A stretch of 64,000 bases of DNA from Streptomyces sp. DT2A-34. GTDB taxonomy: Bacteria; Actinomycetota; Actinomycetes; Streptomycetales; Streptomycetaceae. Positions 27,874-36,741 of the stretch are shown in pieces. Numbering within the stretch: position 1 is the stretch's first letter; each line of letters opens with the position of its first letter. The notes beneath the pieces are model-generated. The model was not told where the DNA came from, searched no databases, and saw only the letters and a list, made by a program, of their open reading frames with translations. Location of the stretch: the NCBI RefSeq assembly GCF_030499515.1, contig NZ_JASTWJ010000002.1:90653-154652 (forward strand). Reading direction: 5' to 3'. Position numbers and translations under genes: made by a program.

Positions 27874-28710
27874 TCAGCGCCGGCGGAGTTCCTCCGCCCA
27901 GTCCCGGAGCCGGTCCTCGAGGACCAGGTTGTCGCCGCGGGCCACGGTCTGCAGCATCTGGGCGCACATGGTCGCTTCGGCGGCGAGGCCGGCCTGGCTG
28001 CCCAGGATCGGGAAGACGGTGCGGATGCGGGCGGCGGTGTCCGGCTGGAGCAGTGCGTAGGCGTAGAGCGTGGCGGCGTCGAAGCCCTCCGGCGCGCGGC
28101 CCCAGCCCTCCCAGTCCAAGAGCCGCAGCGGCGACGCGGTGAGGTTCGCCCAGTGCACGTCGGAGTGGGCGGTGGTCCAGCAGGTGACGGCGGGGGCCGG
28201 AATGCCTACGAACTGGGGAATCGCCCGGTCCATGTACTGCTGTCGTACGGCGACGCGGTCGGTGTCAACGGCCGCCACCTTCTCCAGCGTCCCGGCGAGC
28301 TCCTGCCACCAGGAGTCAGACAGCTGGGCCTCGTGCTGGAGGATCGGATCGTCGGACAGGACCGGCTCGTCGACGCGCACCGACAGCTCCGCCCGGTAGG
28401 CGGTGCCGTCGTCGACGGCGTCATGGACGGCCAGGAGGGCGGGCCGGTGCCCGTCAAGGCCGCCGAAGGCCTGCTGGGCATCCAGGGCGCCGTCCCACAA
28501 CTTCCCCGACGCCTTGTCCTCTGGCGCGGACGCCAGCCGCAGCCAAGCAGGTTGGCCGTCGGCGGTGCGGGCCGGGGCTCCTAGGGTGCGCCCGGCCCAT
28601 CCCCAGCACTCCCCGCCCGGCTCGAGTTGTACGTCCAGGGCTTTCGCGGCGCGGGCGTGGTGGGCGCGCATGCGGCGCTCGGTATCCGGGTCAGGGGGAG
28701 GCGAGTACAC
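27874..28710 (-). CDS. APH-fold phosphotransferase-like protein, last gene of the peptide operon
   Basis: GTG start at 28710, overlapping the end of the aldo/keto reductase gene by 20 bases. The catalytic loop is TAHSDVHWANLTASPLRLLD followed by WEGWG: H-S-D-x4-N plus the metal-binding DWE, as in aminoglycoside and choline kinases of the APH fold. A glycine-rich loop is not obvious at the N-terminus, which is short. In this context it may phosphorylate the product of the operon, either for maturation or for self-protection; this is inference. Kinases of this fold also act in class V lanthipeptide systems, but no lyase partner is present here. Confidence 0.75.
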   Translation of the reverse strand: MYSPPPDPDTERRMRAHHARAAKALDVQLEPGGECWGWAGRTLGAPARTADGQPAWLRLASAPEDKASGKLWDGALDAQQAFGGLDGHRPALLAVHDAVDDGTAYRAELSVRVDEPVLSDDPILQHEAQLSDSWWQELAGTLEKVAAVDTDRVAVRQQYMDRAIPQFVGIPAPAVTCWTTAHSDVHWANLTASPLRLLDWEGWGRAPEGFDAATLYAYALLQPDTAARIRTVFPILGSQAGLAAEATMCAQMLQTVARGDNLVLEDRLRDWAEELRRR

Positions 28711-29602
28711 CAGTGATCTCCCGCAACTTGGCGGTGGTCAGGGAGCGTTGGGCGACGGCTTCGGCCACCTCCCTCCAGTGTGGCGCACTGGAAGCGGCGA
28801 TGAGGACGTCCGTCACTCCTGGGCATGACGCGACCGCCAGAACGCACGCCTGTGCGGGGGTCAGGCCCGGCCGGATGAGGTCGGCGAGCTCCTGGTCGAC
28901 CATGCCGGGCAGCTCGCCGCCGTGCAGCGGGGCGGAGGCCATCACCCGCAGCCCCGCGCCGGCGGCGGCCGGGAGCGGGCCCCGACCGTGAAGGGCCTGC
29001 GCGATCGGCGTCATCATCACCAGGCTGACGGGCAGCTGGACCGCGACCAGGTGGTGACGCTGCCCGCCAGCGGCTTCGGCGGCCAGGGCGAGCAGCTCCC
29101 CCACCGTGAACACCTCATCCTCCAGGCCCGCCCACGTGGCGATGCCGTACCCGGTCACGTGCCCAGCCGCCGCGGCTTCTTCCATGACGGCGAACGCGTC
29201 CCGGATCGCGCGGTGCAGGGCGGGGCGGTCGCCGGTGTATGCGCGCTCGGGGTTGTGGAGCAGGACCAGGTCCAGCGCGTCGCGCCCGAGTTGCTCGCGG
29301 TTGCGGGCGACCTGCCAGCGCACGTAGTCGGGGGCGAGGCTGTGCCCGGCCGCAGCCTGGTCCTCGGTGAGGGCACCGGCGTTCACGGCTTCGGTGCCGG
29401 TGGCCGCGGTGAAGTAGCCGGCCTTCGTGGAGGCCCGCAGCGACGGGTGGGCGGCCAGGGCCGGGGCCAGAAAGGTCTGTGCCCGGCCGGTGGCGTAGTT
29501 GGGGGCGGTGTCGACCCACTGCGCGCCGGAGGCGGCCGCACGGGCAGCCGCCTCCGGGATCGCCCGGCACCGGTAGGTGCCCAGAGCGAGTTGTGCCGTC
29601 AC
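28691..29602 (-). CDS. Aldo/keto reductase
   Basis: The ATG at 29602 overlaps the stop of the oxygenase gene by four bases (ATGA). The AKR catalytic tetrad is complete: Asp 31 and Tyr 36 in WVDTAPNYATG, Lys 60 in ASTKAGYF, His 116 in LVLLHNPE. A C-terminal NADPH-site segment (PGVTDVLIAASS) is also present. It should reduce a carbonyl with NAD(P)H. In the operon it follows the oxygenase and precedes the kinase-like gene, which fits stepwise tailoring of one substrate. Confidence 0.85.
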   Translation of the reverse strand: MTAQLALGTYRCRAIPEAAARAAASGAQWVDTAPNYATGRAQTFLAPALAAHPSLRASTKAGYFTAATGTEAVNAGALTEDQAAAGHSLAPDYVRWQVARNREQLGRDALDLVLLHNPERAYTGDRPALHRAIRDAFAVMEEAAAAGHVTGYGIATWAGLEDEVFTVGELLALAAEAAGGQRHHLVAVQLPVSLVMMTPIAQALHGRGPLPAAAGAGLRVMASAPLHGGELPGMVDQELADLIRPGLTPAQACVLAVASCPGVTDVLIAASSAPHWREVAEAVAQRSLTTAKLREITGVLASP

Positions 29603-30768
29603 AGCAGGCTCCCCACCGTCGCGGCCTGCCCGACAACGAGCTCCTGGACCAGCCCGGCGACGTCCTCCAGGGCGAGGCCGGCTGTTTCCGCGAGCGTGGC
29701 CAGATCGACGGTGCGTCCGTCGATCAGCGGGCGCAGCACCGCCTCAGCAGCCGGGGCGAACTCGTACATGCTCCCGGCGGCGGACAGCGTCACCGCGTCC
29801 TCGCCGGTCTCCAGGACCGCGCGGGCCGTGGTCAGCCGGATCCGCAGGCTGCCGTCGACGGGGATGGCGTCGATGTACGGCAGGCTCGGCACCATCCGGC
29901 CGACGGCCTGCCCGTCCATCGCCGCCCGGTAGCGGGCGATCAGCGTCGGGTCGTCCAGCAGTTCGGCGAGCCGCTTGCGCATCCCGTCCACGGCGTCGGC
30001 CTGGACGTCCGGCGAGGCGAGCAAGGGCAGGTCGCGCCGCCAGTCCTCGTGCGTGAGCAGCTGCTCGGACACCCACGCCATCAGGTCGGTCGCGGTGTGG
30101 GTTCGCAGGCCGCAGGTGACGTGCAGGGAGCGCACGCCCTGGTCGGCGGAGACCGCGTGCCACACGCCGCGCGGCACGTACAGCACGTCGCCGGGAAGGA
30201 GGACCAGGTCGGCGACGGGCTCGCTGGGCGCCTCGCCCGGGTCCTCGATGTCGCGGTAGAGCGGGAACGGTCGGGTCGTGCCGTATCGCCACCGCTTGGC
30301 GCCGTCAAGCTGGACGACGACGGTGTCGTGGCCGTCCCAGTGAACGCCGAAGCCATCGGTGCTGGTCCACGAGGCGTAGAGGTTCGCCTGCACGCGGGTA
30401 CGGAGGTGGCGCTCGATTGCTTCGGCGAGGCGGGCGATCGGCGGGTGAAGTTCGTCGACGCTGTCCAGGGCGAGCGAGGCACCCTCCTCGAGGCGGGCGT
30501 GCAGTTCGGCCGGGTGGAGGCGGTGCCACACGGTGTGCCGACGCGTGGCCACCGGCGCGGTGTATCCACCGACCAGCAGCGTCTTGCCGTCACGGGACAG
30601 CCGCATGCGCGGCGGCTCCAGCCGGTGCGCGGCCAGGATCTGGTTGAGGTCGTCCCAGGTCATCAGTCCGGCGACGTCGAGCGCGCCGGGTACGTGGCGG
30701 TATTCGCGGTGCAGTGCCTGGGCGAGGAAGTCCTCGCCCAGGCATGCCGCGATGGACAGATCCGTCAT
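29599..30768 (-). CDS. JmjC/cupin-4-type Fe(II)/2-oxoglutarate oxygenase
   Basis: The ATG at 30768 is 21 bases after the peptide gene. The iron-binding facial triad is His 143 and Asp 145 (FGVHWDGHD) and His 204 (VPRGVWHAVS), with Lys 158 in QLDGAKRW the likely 2-oxoglutarate contact. The C-terminal ~180 residues form the helical/winged domain typical of bacterial ribosomal-oxygenase-like JmjC proteins, which dimerise through it. Such enzymes hydroxylate protein or peptide side chains (Asp, Asn, His, Arg). With a short peptide encoded directly upstream, peptide hydroxylation is the favoured role; the preferred residue cannot be read from sequence. Confidence 0.85.
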   Translation of the reverse strand: MTDLSIAACLGEDFLAQALHREYRHVPGALDVAGLMTWDDLNQILAAHRLEPPRMRLSRDGKTLLVGGYTAPVATRRHTVWHRLHPAELHARLEEGASLALDSVDELHPPIARLAEAIERHLRTRVQANLYASWTSTDGFGVHWDGHDTVVVQLDGAKRWRYGTTRPFPLYRDIEDPGEAPSEPVADLVLLPGDVLYVPRGVWHAVSADQGVRSLHVTCGLRTHTATDLMAWVSEQLLTHEDWRRDLPLLASPDVQADAVDGMRKRLAELLDDPTLIARYRAAMDGQAVGRMVPSLPYIDAIPVDGSLRIRLTTARAVLETGEDAVTLSAAGSMYEFAPAAEAVLRPLIDGRTVDLATLAETAGLALEDVAGLVQELVVGQAATVGSLL

Positions 30769-30789
30769 CGCGTCAGGGCTCCCGGTCCG

Positions 30790-30939
30790 TCAGTCGTTGC
30801 CGTCGCTGCGGCCGGTGCCGCCGCCGTCCGAGGGGATGGCGTTGCGGCGCCGGGCGGCGACGATCAGCCGGCGGGAGCGGACCAGGCCGCCGGTCGACGG
30901 CCCGGACGCGGCGGGCGGGGGCTGAACGGGACTCTGCAT
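30790..30939 (-). CDS. 49-residue candidate RiPP precursor peptide
   Basis: ATG at 30939 with a near-ideal AGAAGGAGG eight bases upstream. The peptide starts MQSPVQPPPAASGPSTGG, continues with a basic amphipathic block (LVRSRRLIVAARRR), and ends with a Gly/Ser/Asp-rich tail, NAIPSDGGGTGRSDGND. The tail repeats Ser-Asp-Gly (Asp 38, Asp 46) and ends in Asp 49. A Pro-rich leader, a central basic helix and a short repetitive C-terminal core are typical of ribosomal peptide precursors, and the repeated Asp is a plausible target for the JmjC enzyme encoded 21 bases downstream. No Cys is present, so lanthionine chemistry is excluded. I do not recognise the family. Confidence 0.65.
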   Translation of the reverse strand: MQSPVQPPPAASGPSTGGLVRSRRLIVAARRRNAIPSDGGGTGRSDGND

Positions 30940-31104
30940 GAGGACCCTCCTTCTGATCGGTTGGCCGCCCCCTGGACGGAACGGCCGCGAACACCCGCCA
31001 GTGAAGCCGGGGCAGCCGCTTGCGCTAACCCCTCCATGGGGGCCCCACGGTGGGTATGGTCGTGAGGCTGACGCACTGTCATTCCAGAGATTTCAGGGGG
31101 ACTT
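30940..31104. promoter_or_regulatory. Divergent promoter region of the peptide operon and its regulator
   Basis: This 165-base gap separates the peptide operon (minus) from the regulator gene (plus). It includes the near-palindrome TGGGGGCCCCA (31037-31047), a candidate operator. AGGGGG lies six bases before the regulator GTG. No certain -10 or -35 box is visible. Confidence 0.45.
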
Positions 31105-32433
31105 GTGGACGATTTACCGCCGTCACCCGCTCAAGTGCCGCACCGCCTGCTGGCCGACCCCGGCTTCGTTCGGGCCCTGAGCCAGCGCGACTTTTCCACC
31201 GTCTTCGCCATAGCCCACGACGTGGGGATCTCCTTCAACCGGATCGCTGAGGCGTGCGCGCTCAAGTCCGAGCGGGTCAGCCAGATTGCCCGGGGCGCCG
31301 CGGCTGTCACCGCGCTGGCAACTGTCGAGCGAATCTCCGGCGGTCTGCGCATTCCTGGTGCCCTCCTGGGGCTGGCTGCGCAACCCTGGGAGGACACCGC
31401 CGCTCTCAGCACGGAGTCCGACCATGGAGATGATCCGATGAAGCGCCGCAATCTGCTGCGTGGCGCGCTCGCCGCCGGCCTCACCGCTCCGGCGCTCGCC
31501 GCCCTTACCGCCGCCCGGACCGACGTCGACAAGGCCCTCTCCTCTGACACGCCTAAGGATCTCGCCGACCTGGAGGCCGCAGCCGAGAGCTACGGGTACG
31601 GCTACCACGGCCAGCAGCCCACTGGCGTTCTTGCCGATCTGGTCTCGGACTTCGCCGGTCTGCGTTCGCTGCTCACCGGCCCGCAGCCCGCCCCGGTACG
31701 GGCACGGTTGTGCCGGACGGCCGGGCAGATGGCCGGGATGACCGCGATCGTCTTACACGACCTGGGCAGCCGCCGGGAGTCCCGCGCCTGGTTCGCCACG
31801 GCCGCCCGGGCCGCCGCCGAATCCGGCGACGACCAGCTGCACGCATGGGTCCTCGCCCGGGAGGCGATGGTCCCGCTCAACTACGGCGCCCCGAAAGCGG
31901 CGGTCGGCCTTGCCGAACGGGCCCGTCACGTCGCCGGGCACCGGCCGACCGCCGCGGCGACGCTGTCGGCCGCAGTCGCCGCCCGCGCCTACGCCCTCAA
32001 CCACCAGGGCGAGCAGGCCCGCGCCGCGCTCGAGGCCGCCGACGCCCTCATGGACCGGCTCCCCGAGGGCGAGCGGTCGGACACGTGGCTGACGTACGGC
32101 GAGCAGAAGCACCACGTTCACCTCAGCCACGCCTTCACCACGCTCGGAGACACCCGCCTCGCCCACGTCAGCCAAGAGCGCGCCTTGGAGCTGTCCGCGC
32201 CGACCAGCACCATGACGCGCACCCTGCTGAACATCGACGCCGCCGCCTGCTCCCATCACGACGGCGACACGGAGCAGGCGTGCCGTCGTACGGTCGACGC
32301 CCTGACAGCGCTGCCCGTCGACTACCGCACCGGCCTGGTCCGCCGCCGCGCCCTGGACCTGTACGAGGCAATCCCCGCCGAGCACTACCGTGAGCGTGCC
32401 GTACGGGAACTCCGAGACCTCCTCGCCGCTTGA
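31105..32433 (+). CDS. HTH regulator with TPR-like helical C-terminus
   Basis: GTG at 31105 with AGGGGG upstream. Residues ~25-75 form an XRE-like HTH (FSTVFAIAHDVGISFNRIAE, then KSERVSQIARG). A linker ends in MKRRNLLRGALAAGLTAPAL, which resembles a Tat motif but is internal, as in many streptomycete regulators of this class. The C-terminal ~280 residues are a helical repeat domain (ARAALEAADALMDRLPEG, RTLLNIDAAACSHHDGD) of the TPR type, suited to binding a peptide or small ligand. Divergent placement next to the peptide operon suggests it controls that operon, possibly in response to the mature peptide. Confidence 0.75.
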   Translation: MDDLPPSPAQVPHRLLADPGFVRALSQRDFSTVFAIAHDVGISFNRIAEACALKSERVSQIARGAAAVTALATVERISGGLRIPGALLGLAAQPWEDTAALSTESDHGDDPMKRRNLLRGALAAGLTAPALAALTAARTDVDKALSSDTPKDLADLEAAAESYGYGYHGQQPTGVLADLVSDFAGLRSLLTGPQPAPVRARLCRTAGQMAGMTAIVLHDLGSRRESRAWFATAARAAAESGDDQLHAWVLAREAMVPLNYGAPKAAVGLAERARHVAGHRPTAAATLSAAVAARAYALNHQGEQARAALEAADALMDRLPEGERSDTWLTYGEQKHHVHLSHAFTTLGDTRLAHVSQERALELSAPTSTMTRTLLNIDAAACSHHDGDTEQACRRTVDALTALPVDYRTGLVRRRALDLYEAIPAEHYRERAVRELRDLLAA

Positions 32434-32447
32434 GGCGGCAGAGGTCC

Positions 32448-33410
32448 TCAGTAGGCCGGGCTGTCCGGCCACACATGGCGCAGGACCACAGTCCGGCGCA
32501 CTCCGGCATCCAGCATCGCCTGAACGCGGTGCTGGCCGTTGATGAAGCCATTGCTGATGTAGTCGTCGCCGGAAGGCTGGATGGCGTCGCCGAGGCAGTA
32601 CAACGTCCGGAACACCTGCTGCTCCCACTCACTCGCGCCAGCCGCAGCGGCGTACTCAAGGGCGTAGTCGACCATGCATTCCGCCTTCACGCCCTCGTGC
32701 TGCGCGCGCGACAGGGCGGCGAGAGCCATGTGGTTGACCCGATGCCAGTCGCCAGAGTGGTACCAGCAGCAGGACCGCCCCCCATGCCGCGGGAAAACCC
32801 GGTTCGTCCAGCGTCGCCACCAGGGTGTGCCGCCGGACATACATTCCTCGCGGAACGGGCGGGGCCTCGCCAGGCGCCACAGCGCCATCGCCTCGAACCG
32901 CAGGTCCGGCTCCGGTTCCGGCTCGGGCGGCACGTAGCCTTTGCCGCGGTCTTCGGCGACCGGACCGCCGACCAGGTGCACGATCTGCTCCGCGCTGATC
33001 GTGCACCAGCTCGGATGGCGCACCTGGTACGGCTCGTTCTCACCGAAGGTGACCAACCGAAAGTCCGGCTCCCTACCGAACGCGCCCGGAAACTGCCGCT
33101 CGATCCACACCGGCGGCAGTCCCTGGTCGGGGCAGTGCTGCTGCCACACCGCTGCTGCACACGACTCGGCCACGTTGGTCAGGCTCGGGGTCTCTCCCTC
33201 GGCTTGAATAGCCACCGCCACTGCCCGCTGCCCCGGTGCCGTGAACAGCTGCAATCGAAACGACGTGCGCCCCGCACGGAACATGTGGTCGTCCACGGTG
33301 CGCCGACGCGGAGCAGCGAGGCTCAGCACTTCTGACGGCGTCTCGCCGGACGCGCCGAGAGCTGCAGTATCGGGTCGGGCAGGGGGCGTTTCCTGCGGTG
33401 CGTCGTCCAT
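32448..33410 (-). CDS. Hypothetical protein with ParB-like C-terminal motif
   Basis: The start is taken at the ATG at 33410 (MDDAPQETPPARPD); the frame stays open far upstream in low-quality sequence. The middle holds conserved-looking Trp/Pro-rich segments (VWIERQFPGAFGREPDFRLV, HPSWCTISAEQIVHLVGG). The C-terminus has DYISNGFINGQHRVQAMLDA, in which N-G-Q-H-R-x2-A-M recalls the substrate motif of ParB/sulfiredoxin-fold proteins. Its end lies 14 bases from the end of the convergent regulator gene. Function unknown. Confidence 0.6.
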   Translation of the reverse strand: MDDAPQETPPARPDTAALGASGETPSEVLSLAAPRRRTVDDHMFRAGRTSFRLQLFTAPGQRAVAVAIQAEGETPSLTNVAESCAAAVWQQHCPDQGLPPVWIERQFPGAFGREPDFRLVTFGENEPYQVRHPSWCTISAEQIVHLVGGPVAEDRGKGYVPPEPEPEPDLRFEAMALWRLARPRPFREECMSGGTPWWRRWTNRVFPRHGGRSCCWYHSGDWHRVNHMALAALSRAQHEGVKAECMVDYALEYAAAAGASEWEQQVFRTLYCLGDAIQPSGDDYISNGFINGQHRVQAMLDAGVRRTVVLRHVWPDSPAY

Positions 33411-33724
33411 GCCGACATCATGGCCGTCGATCGCCTTGCGTACTTCCCCCAAGCCACGGCGGGCACCAGACGAAATGGGATCGAGGCGGTGACGAAATAC
33501 ACGGGTGGGCGACCTCGCCCACTGGCAGGAACGGGACGATGAAGCCCCGGGTACGCCGCTGGGACAACTCATACCGGGAAACCGCCCTTCCTGCTGGGAG
33601 CGGTCCTCAGGTCTTCTCGGGCCGAGTTGTAGCGGGGCAGACCAGGAGGGGGCGGTGCGCTGTGGGCCCGGTGCAGCCAGCCTGTTCGGGGCGCTGGCAG
33701 TGGTGTGCACAGGTGGGTTCGATG
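33411..33724 (-). other. Gap between the hypothetical gene and sbcC
   Basis: About 310 bases with no gene I would support. It should contain the promoter of the hypothetical gene and the end of the sbcDC operon. No strong hairpin was seen. Confidence 0.35.
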
Positions 33725-36700
33725 TCATTCGGCTGCCTCGGTGATGTGGACGAGGGTGGAGCCGACGGGGCTTTTACGGACGTGGAGGCGTTGGGTGATG
33801 CGGCGGCGCATCTCGGCGACGTGGCTGATGACGCCCACGGTGCGGTCGTGGTCACGCAGAGAGTCGAGGACGTCGAGGACCTGATGGAGGGTGTCGTCGT
33901 CGAGGGTGCCAAAGCCTTCGTCGATGAAGAGCGTATCGAGTGCTTGTCCGCCAGCTTCGGCGGTGACGACGTCCGCGAGGCCCAGGGCCAGGGACAGGGA
34001 GACGTAGAAGGATTCTCCGCCGGAGAGGGTGTCGGTGTGGCGCTGGTGTCCGTTCCAGGCATCCAGGACTTTCAGGCCCAGGCCGGATTTGGCGCCGCGG
34101 GCGGCCCGTTCGTCGGAGTGGACGAGGGTGAAGCGGTGGTGCGACATGCGGGTCAGGCGGGTGTTGGCTGCGTCGACGACCTCCTCGAGGCGGGCGGCCA
34201 GGACGTAGGACTCCAGTTGCATGCGGAGTTGGTTGCTGAGCGAGCCGCCGCTGATCAGGCCGTGGAGGTGGTCGACGGTGCGGTAGGCGGCCTCCAGCGG
34301 TTCGAGGCTCGCTGTGAAGGCGTCGAGTTGGGTGCCGAGTACGGCGAGGGCGTCGACGCGGTCGGTGGCTTTGGTTTCGGCAGCCGTGGCGCTGGAGTGG
34401 GCGGTGGTGGCCTTCTCCAGTTCCGTCACTGCGTGCTCCAGGCATGCGGGAGGCCGGGCGGCGGCGTTCTTGAGGTCGGGTTGGTCAAGGCGGGCGGCCA
34501 GGACGAGGCGCTGTTCGCGCCAGCGGGTGATCTCTTCGCTGATCCGGGCGAGGTCGTCGTCGGGCAGCAGGGCGTCCGTGGCCTCGGCTGGTGAAGCGAA
34601 TCCGGCTGCCTGGGCTGCCTGCTCGGCGCGTTGTGTGGCGGTGCGCAGATCGTCGGTGGTGCGGACCAAGGCGGTGGTGCACTCGGCTGCGGTCTCGAGT
34701 TGCTCGGCGAGTTGGGTGAGGTGGCGGATGCGGTCGGCGAGCGTGGCGTGTTGGCCCAGGGCGACAGCCAGGCGCCGGTTGAGAGTCTCGCGCTGGGTAT
34801 GCAGGCTGTCGTAGGTGGCGTCGATGGCGCCCAGGCGCTGCTGTGCGGTGTTGCGGGTGTTTTCGCGGTCGGTCTGCTGCTGTTGCAGACGGGTGAGTTC
34901 TTCTTCGGCTGCGCCTGCGTCCGCGGCTTCGGCTAGGGTCTGGCGGAGGCGGTCGGTCAGCTCAGTGCGTCGGGCCGTGAGGTCGGCCAGAGGGGTGTCG
35001 CCGCCAGCCTGTCCACGTGCTTCAGCGGCCTCCTGCTCGAGGCCGCCCAGCCTCTGGCTGGCCTTCTTCTCCTCTTGCTGCGCGGCGGTGTGGGCGGCTT
35101 CGGCGGCCTGTTCGTCGGCGGCTGTGGGTTGGCCCGGCTGGGGAGTAGCGGGTGCCGGGTGGGTGGCGGAGCCGCAGACGGGGCAGCTTTCGCCGTCCTT
35201 GAGGCGGCCGGCGAGTTCGGCGACGATGCCGTCGGTGCGGCGCCGGCGGATGTCGATGTAGGCCGCGGCGGCCTGGTTGAGAATGCCGGTGGCTTTGGTG
35301 AGGGCTTCCTCGGCGACGGCGACCTGCGTGAGCAGGCTGTCGCGGCGGGCGGCGGCCTCGCACTGGGTATTCACCGCGCTGAGGGTGACGGTGAGTTCTC
35401 GGCTGGCTTCCTGGGCGGTGCGGGCTGCTTGAAGCCGTGCGGTCAGTGTCTCGCGCAGCTGAGGCAGGCCGTTGAGCCAGTCCTGAGCCTCGGTGACGGT
35501 GTCGGCCAGCTCGTTGCGTTCTTTTGAGAGCACAGCGAGTTCGTCGGTGAGCTGCTGCAGCGCGGCTTCATCCGGGAGCAGGGCCTGTGCGGCGCCGATG
35601 CGGCCGCGTACCTGTTGCGCGGCCTGGGAGAGATCGTTGCCGTCCTGGGAGGCGTGTTCGGCCGACAGGAGAGCGCGGGCGTTTGCGTCGGCGGCCAGGG
35701 CGAGGCTGTGTTCGCGGGCCGCGGTGTGGGCGTCGTCGAGAACGGTCTGCAGTTGCCTCGCCGTGCGGGCGCGCTCGTGTCGGTCGGCGAGCTGTGTGTA
35801 GTGGTCGGTGCGTTCGTCAAGCTGGGTCAGTTCCTGCTGTGCGGTGTGGTGTGCCTGCTGAAGGCGGTGCAGGTCGCGGGTGTGCTGCTCGGTGGTGCGG
35901 CAGTCGGCCAGCAGCTGGCGGGCGTTTTCGGTGCCGGCGGTGGCATCCTGCTGGAGCGTGACGGCCTGCCGGTGCAGGGCGGCGGCCCACAGACGCGCTT
36001 GATCGGTGAGGGTGGCTGGGTCGTCGGGGCGTGGCGCGCCGGTGGAGGGGTCGAGTTCGTCGCCGGCGGCCTGCTGGATGCGTTCGGTCAGGCGCATGAC
36101 GTCGGCGCGGGCCTCGTCGCGGCGTTTGGCGGTCGTGGTCTTGCGTTCGGCCAGGAACTGCTCGATGAGGCCGAAGCGGCGGGTTCCGAACAGGGTGCCC
36201 AGCAGGACGCGGCGTTCGGAGGCGTCCGCTTGCAGGAACTTGGTGAAGTCGTTCTGCGGGAGCAGGACGACTTGGCAGAACTGCTGACGGTTGAGGCCCA
36301 GGAGGGATTCGATCTCTTTGCCCGCCTCTTTGTGCGAGCTGGTGATGCCCTCCCAGCGGCCCTGCCCGTGCTCGTCTTCGGTCCACTGCTTGAGGTCGGT
36401 TTCGGGTTTGTGGTCCACGAAGTCGCCCGGGCGGCGCGAGTGGGGCTTCCGCTGCGCGGGCACGCGGCGGATCTGCAGGCGTTTGCCGGCGATGGTTGTT
36501 TCCAGGGTCACTTCGGTGAGCAGGTCGGCGGGTGCGTGGTCGCTGCGCAGCCGTGCGTTGCGCTCGCGGGGCGGATAGCCGTAGAGGGCGAAGCAGATGG
36601 CGGCGAACAGGGTGCTTTTGCCTGCTCCGGTGTCGCCGTGCAGGAGAAACAGGCCGTCGGTGGTCAGGGCGTCGAAGTCGATGCTGTGCCGGCTGGCGAA

Positions 36701-36739
36701 GGGGCCGAATGCCTGCAGGTGCAGGGAGTGCAGGCGCAT
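33725..36739 (-). CDS. sbcC: SbcC exonuclease subunit (SMC-like ATPase)
   Basis: Start ATG at 36739, two bases after the sbcD stop; the 1004-residue product begins MRLHSLHLQAFGPFASRHSI. Walker A is LLHGDTGAGKSTLFAAI near the N-terminus. A long coiled coil carries the zinc hook CPVCG (GESCPVCGSATHP) in the middle. The C-terminal lobe has the ABC signature DTLSGGESFYVSLSLALGLA, Walker B LDTLFIDEGFGTLD and an H-loop ISHV. SbcC pairs with SbcD as the bacterial Mre11-Rad50 complex, cutting hairpins and DNA ends. On a linear replicon it could also act on telomeric fold-backs; that is inference. All key motifs are intact. Confidence 0.95.
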   Translation of the reverse strand: MRLHSLHLQAFGPFASRHSIDFDALTTDGLFLLHGDTGAGKSTLFAAICFALYGYPPRERNARLRSDHAPADLLTEVTLETTIAGKRLQIRRVPAQRKPHSRRPGDFVDHKPETDLKQWTEDEHGQGRWEGITSSHKEAGKEIESLLGLNRQQFCQVVLLPQNDFTKFLQADASERRVLLGTLFGTRRFGLIEQFLAERKTTTAKRRDEARADVMRLTERIQQAAGDELDPSTGAPRPDDPATLTDQARLWAAALHRQAVTLQQDATAGTENARQLLADCRTTEQHTRDLHRLQQAHHTAQQELTQLDERTDHYTQLADRHERARTARQLQTVLDDAHTAAREHSLALAADANARALLSAEHASQDGNDLSQAAQQVRGRIGAAQALLPDEAALQQLTDELAVLSKERNELADTVTEAQDWLNGLPQLRETLTARLQAARTAQEASRELTVTLSAVNTQCEAAARRDSLLTQVAVAEEALTKATGILNQAAAAYIDIRRRRTDGIVAELAGRLKDGESCPVCGSATHPAPATPQPGQPTAADEQAAEAAHTAAQQEEKKASQRLGGLEQEAAEARGQAGGDTPLADLTARRTELTDRLRQTLAEAADAGAAEEELTRLQQQQTDRENTRNTAQQRLGAIDATYDSLHTQRETLNRRLAVALGQHATLADRIRHLTQLAEQLETAAECTTALVRTTDDLRTATQRAEQAAQAAGFASPAEATDALLPDDDLARISEEITRWREQRLVLAARLDQPDLKNAAARPPACLEHAVTELEKATTAHSSATAAETKATDRVDALAVLGTQLDAFTASLEPLEAAYRTVDHLHGLISGGSLSNQLRMQLESYVLAARLEEVVDAANTRLTRMSHHRFTLVHSDERAARGAKSGLGLKVLDAWNGHQRHTDTLSGGESFYVSLSLALGLADVVTAEAGGQALDTLFIDEGFGTLDDDTLHQVLDVLDSLRDHDRTVGVISHVAEMRRRITQRLHVRKSPVGSTLVHITEAAE

Positions 36740-36741
36740 GT

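Noticed and set aside
30105..30939. Classifying the peptide operon as a lanthipeptide or lasso cluster
   Set aside because: The peptide has no Cys, and no LanM/LanKC, lasso cyclase or leader peptidase gene is present.
33398..34594. Plus-strand frame of ~400 codons opposite sbcC
   Set aside because: Gly/Val-rich antisense translation of sbcC; no start signal and no domain.
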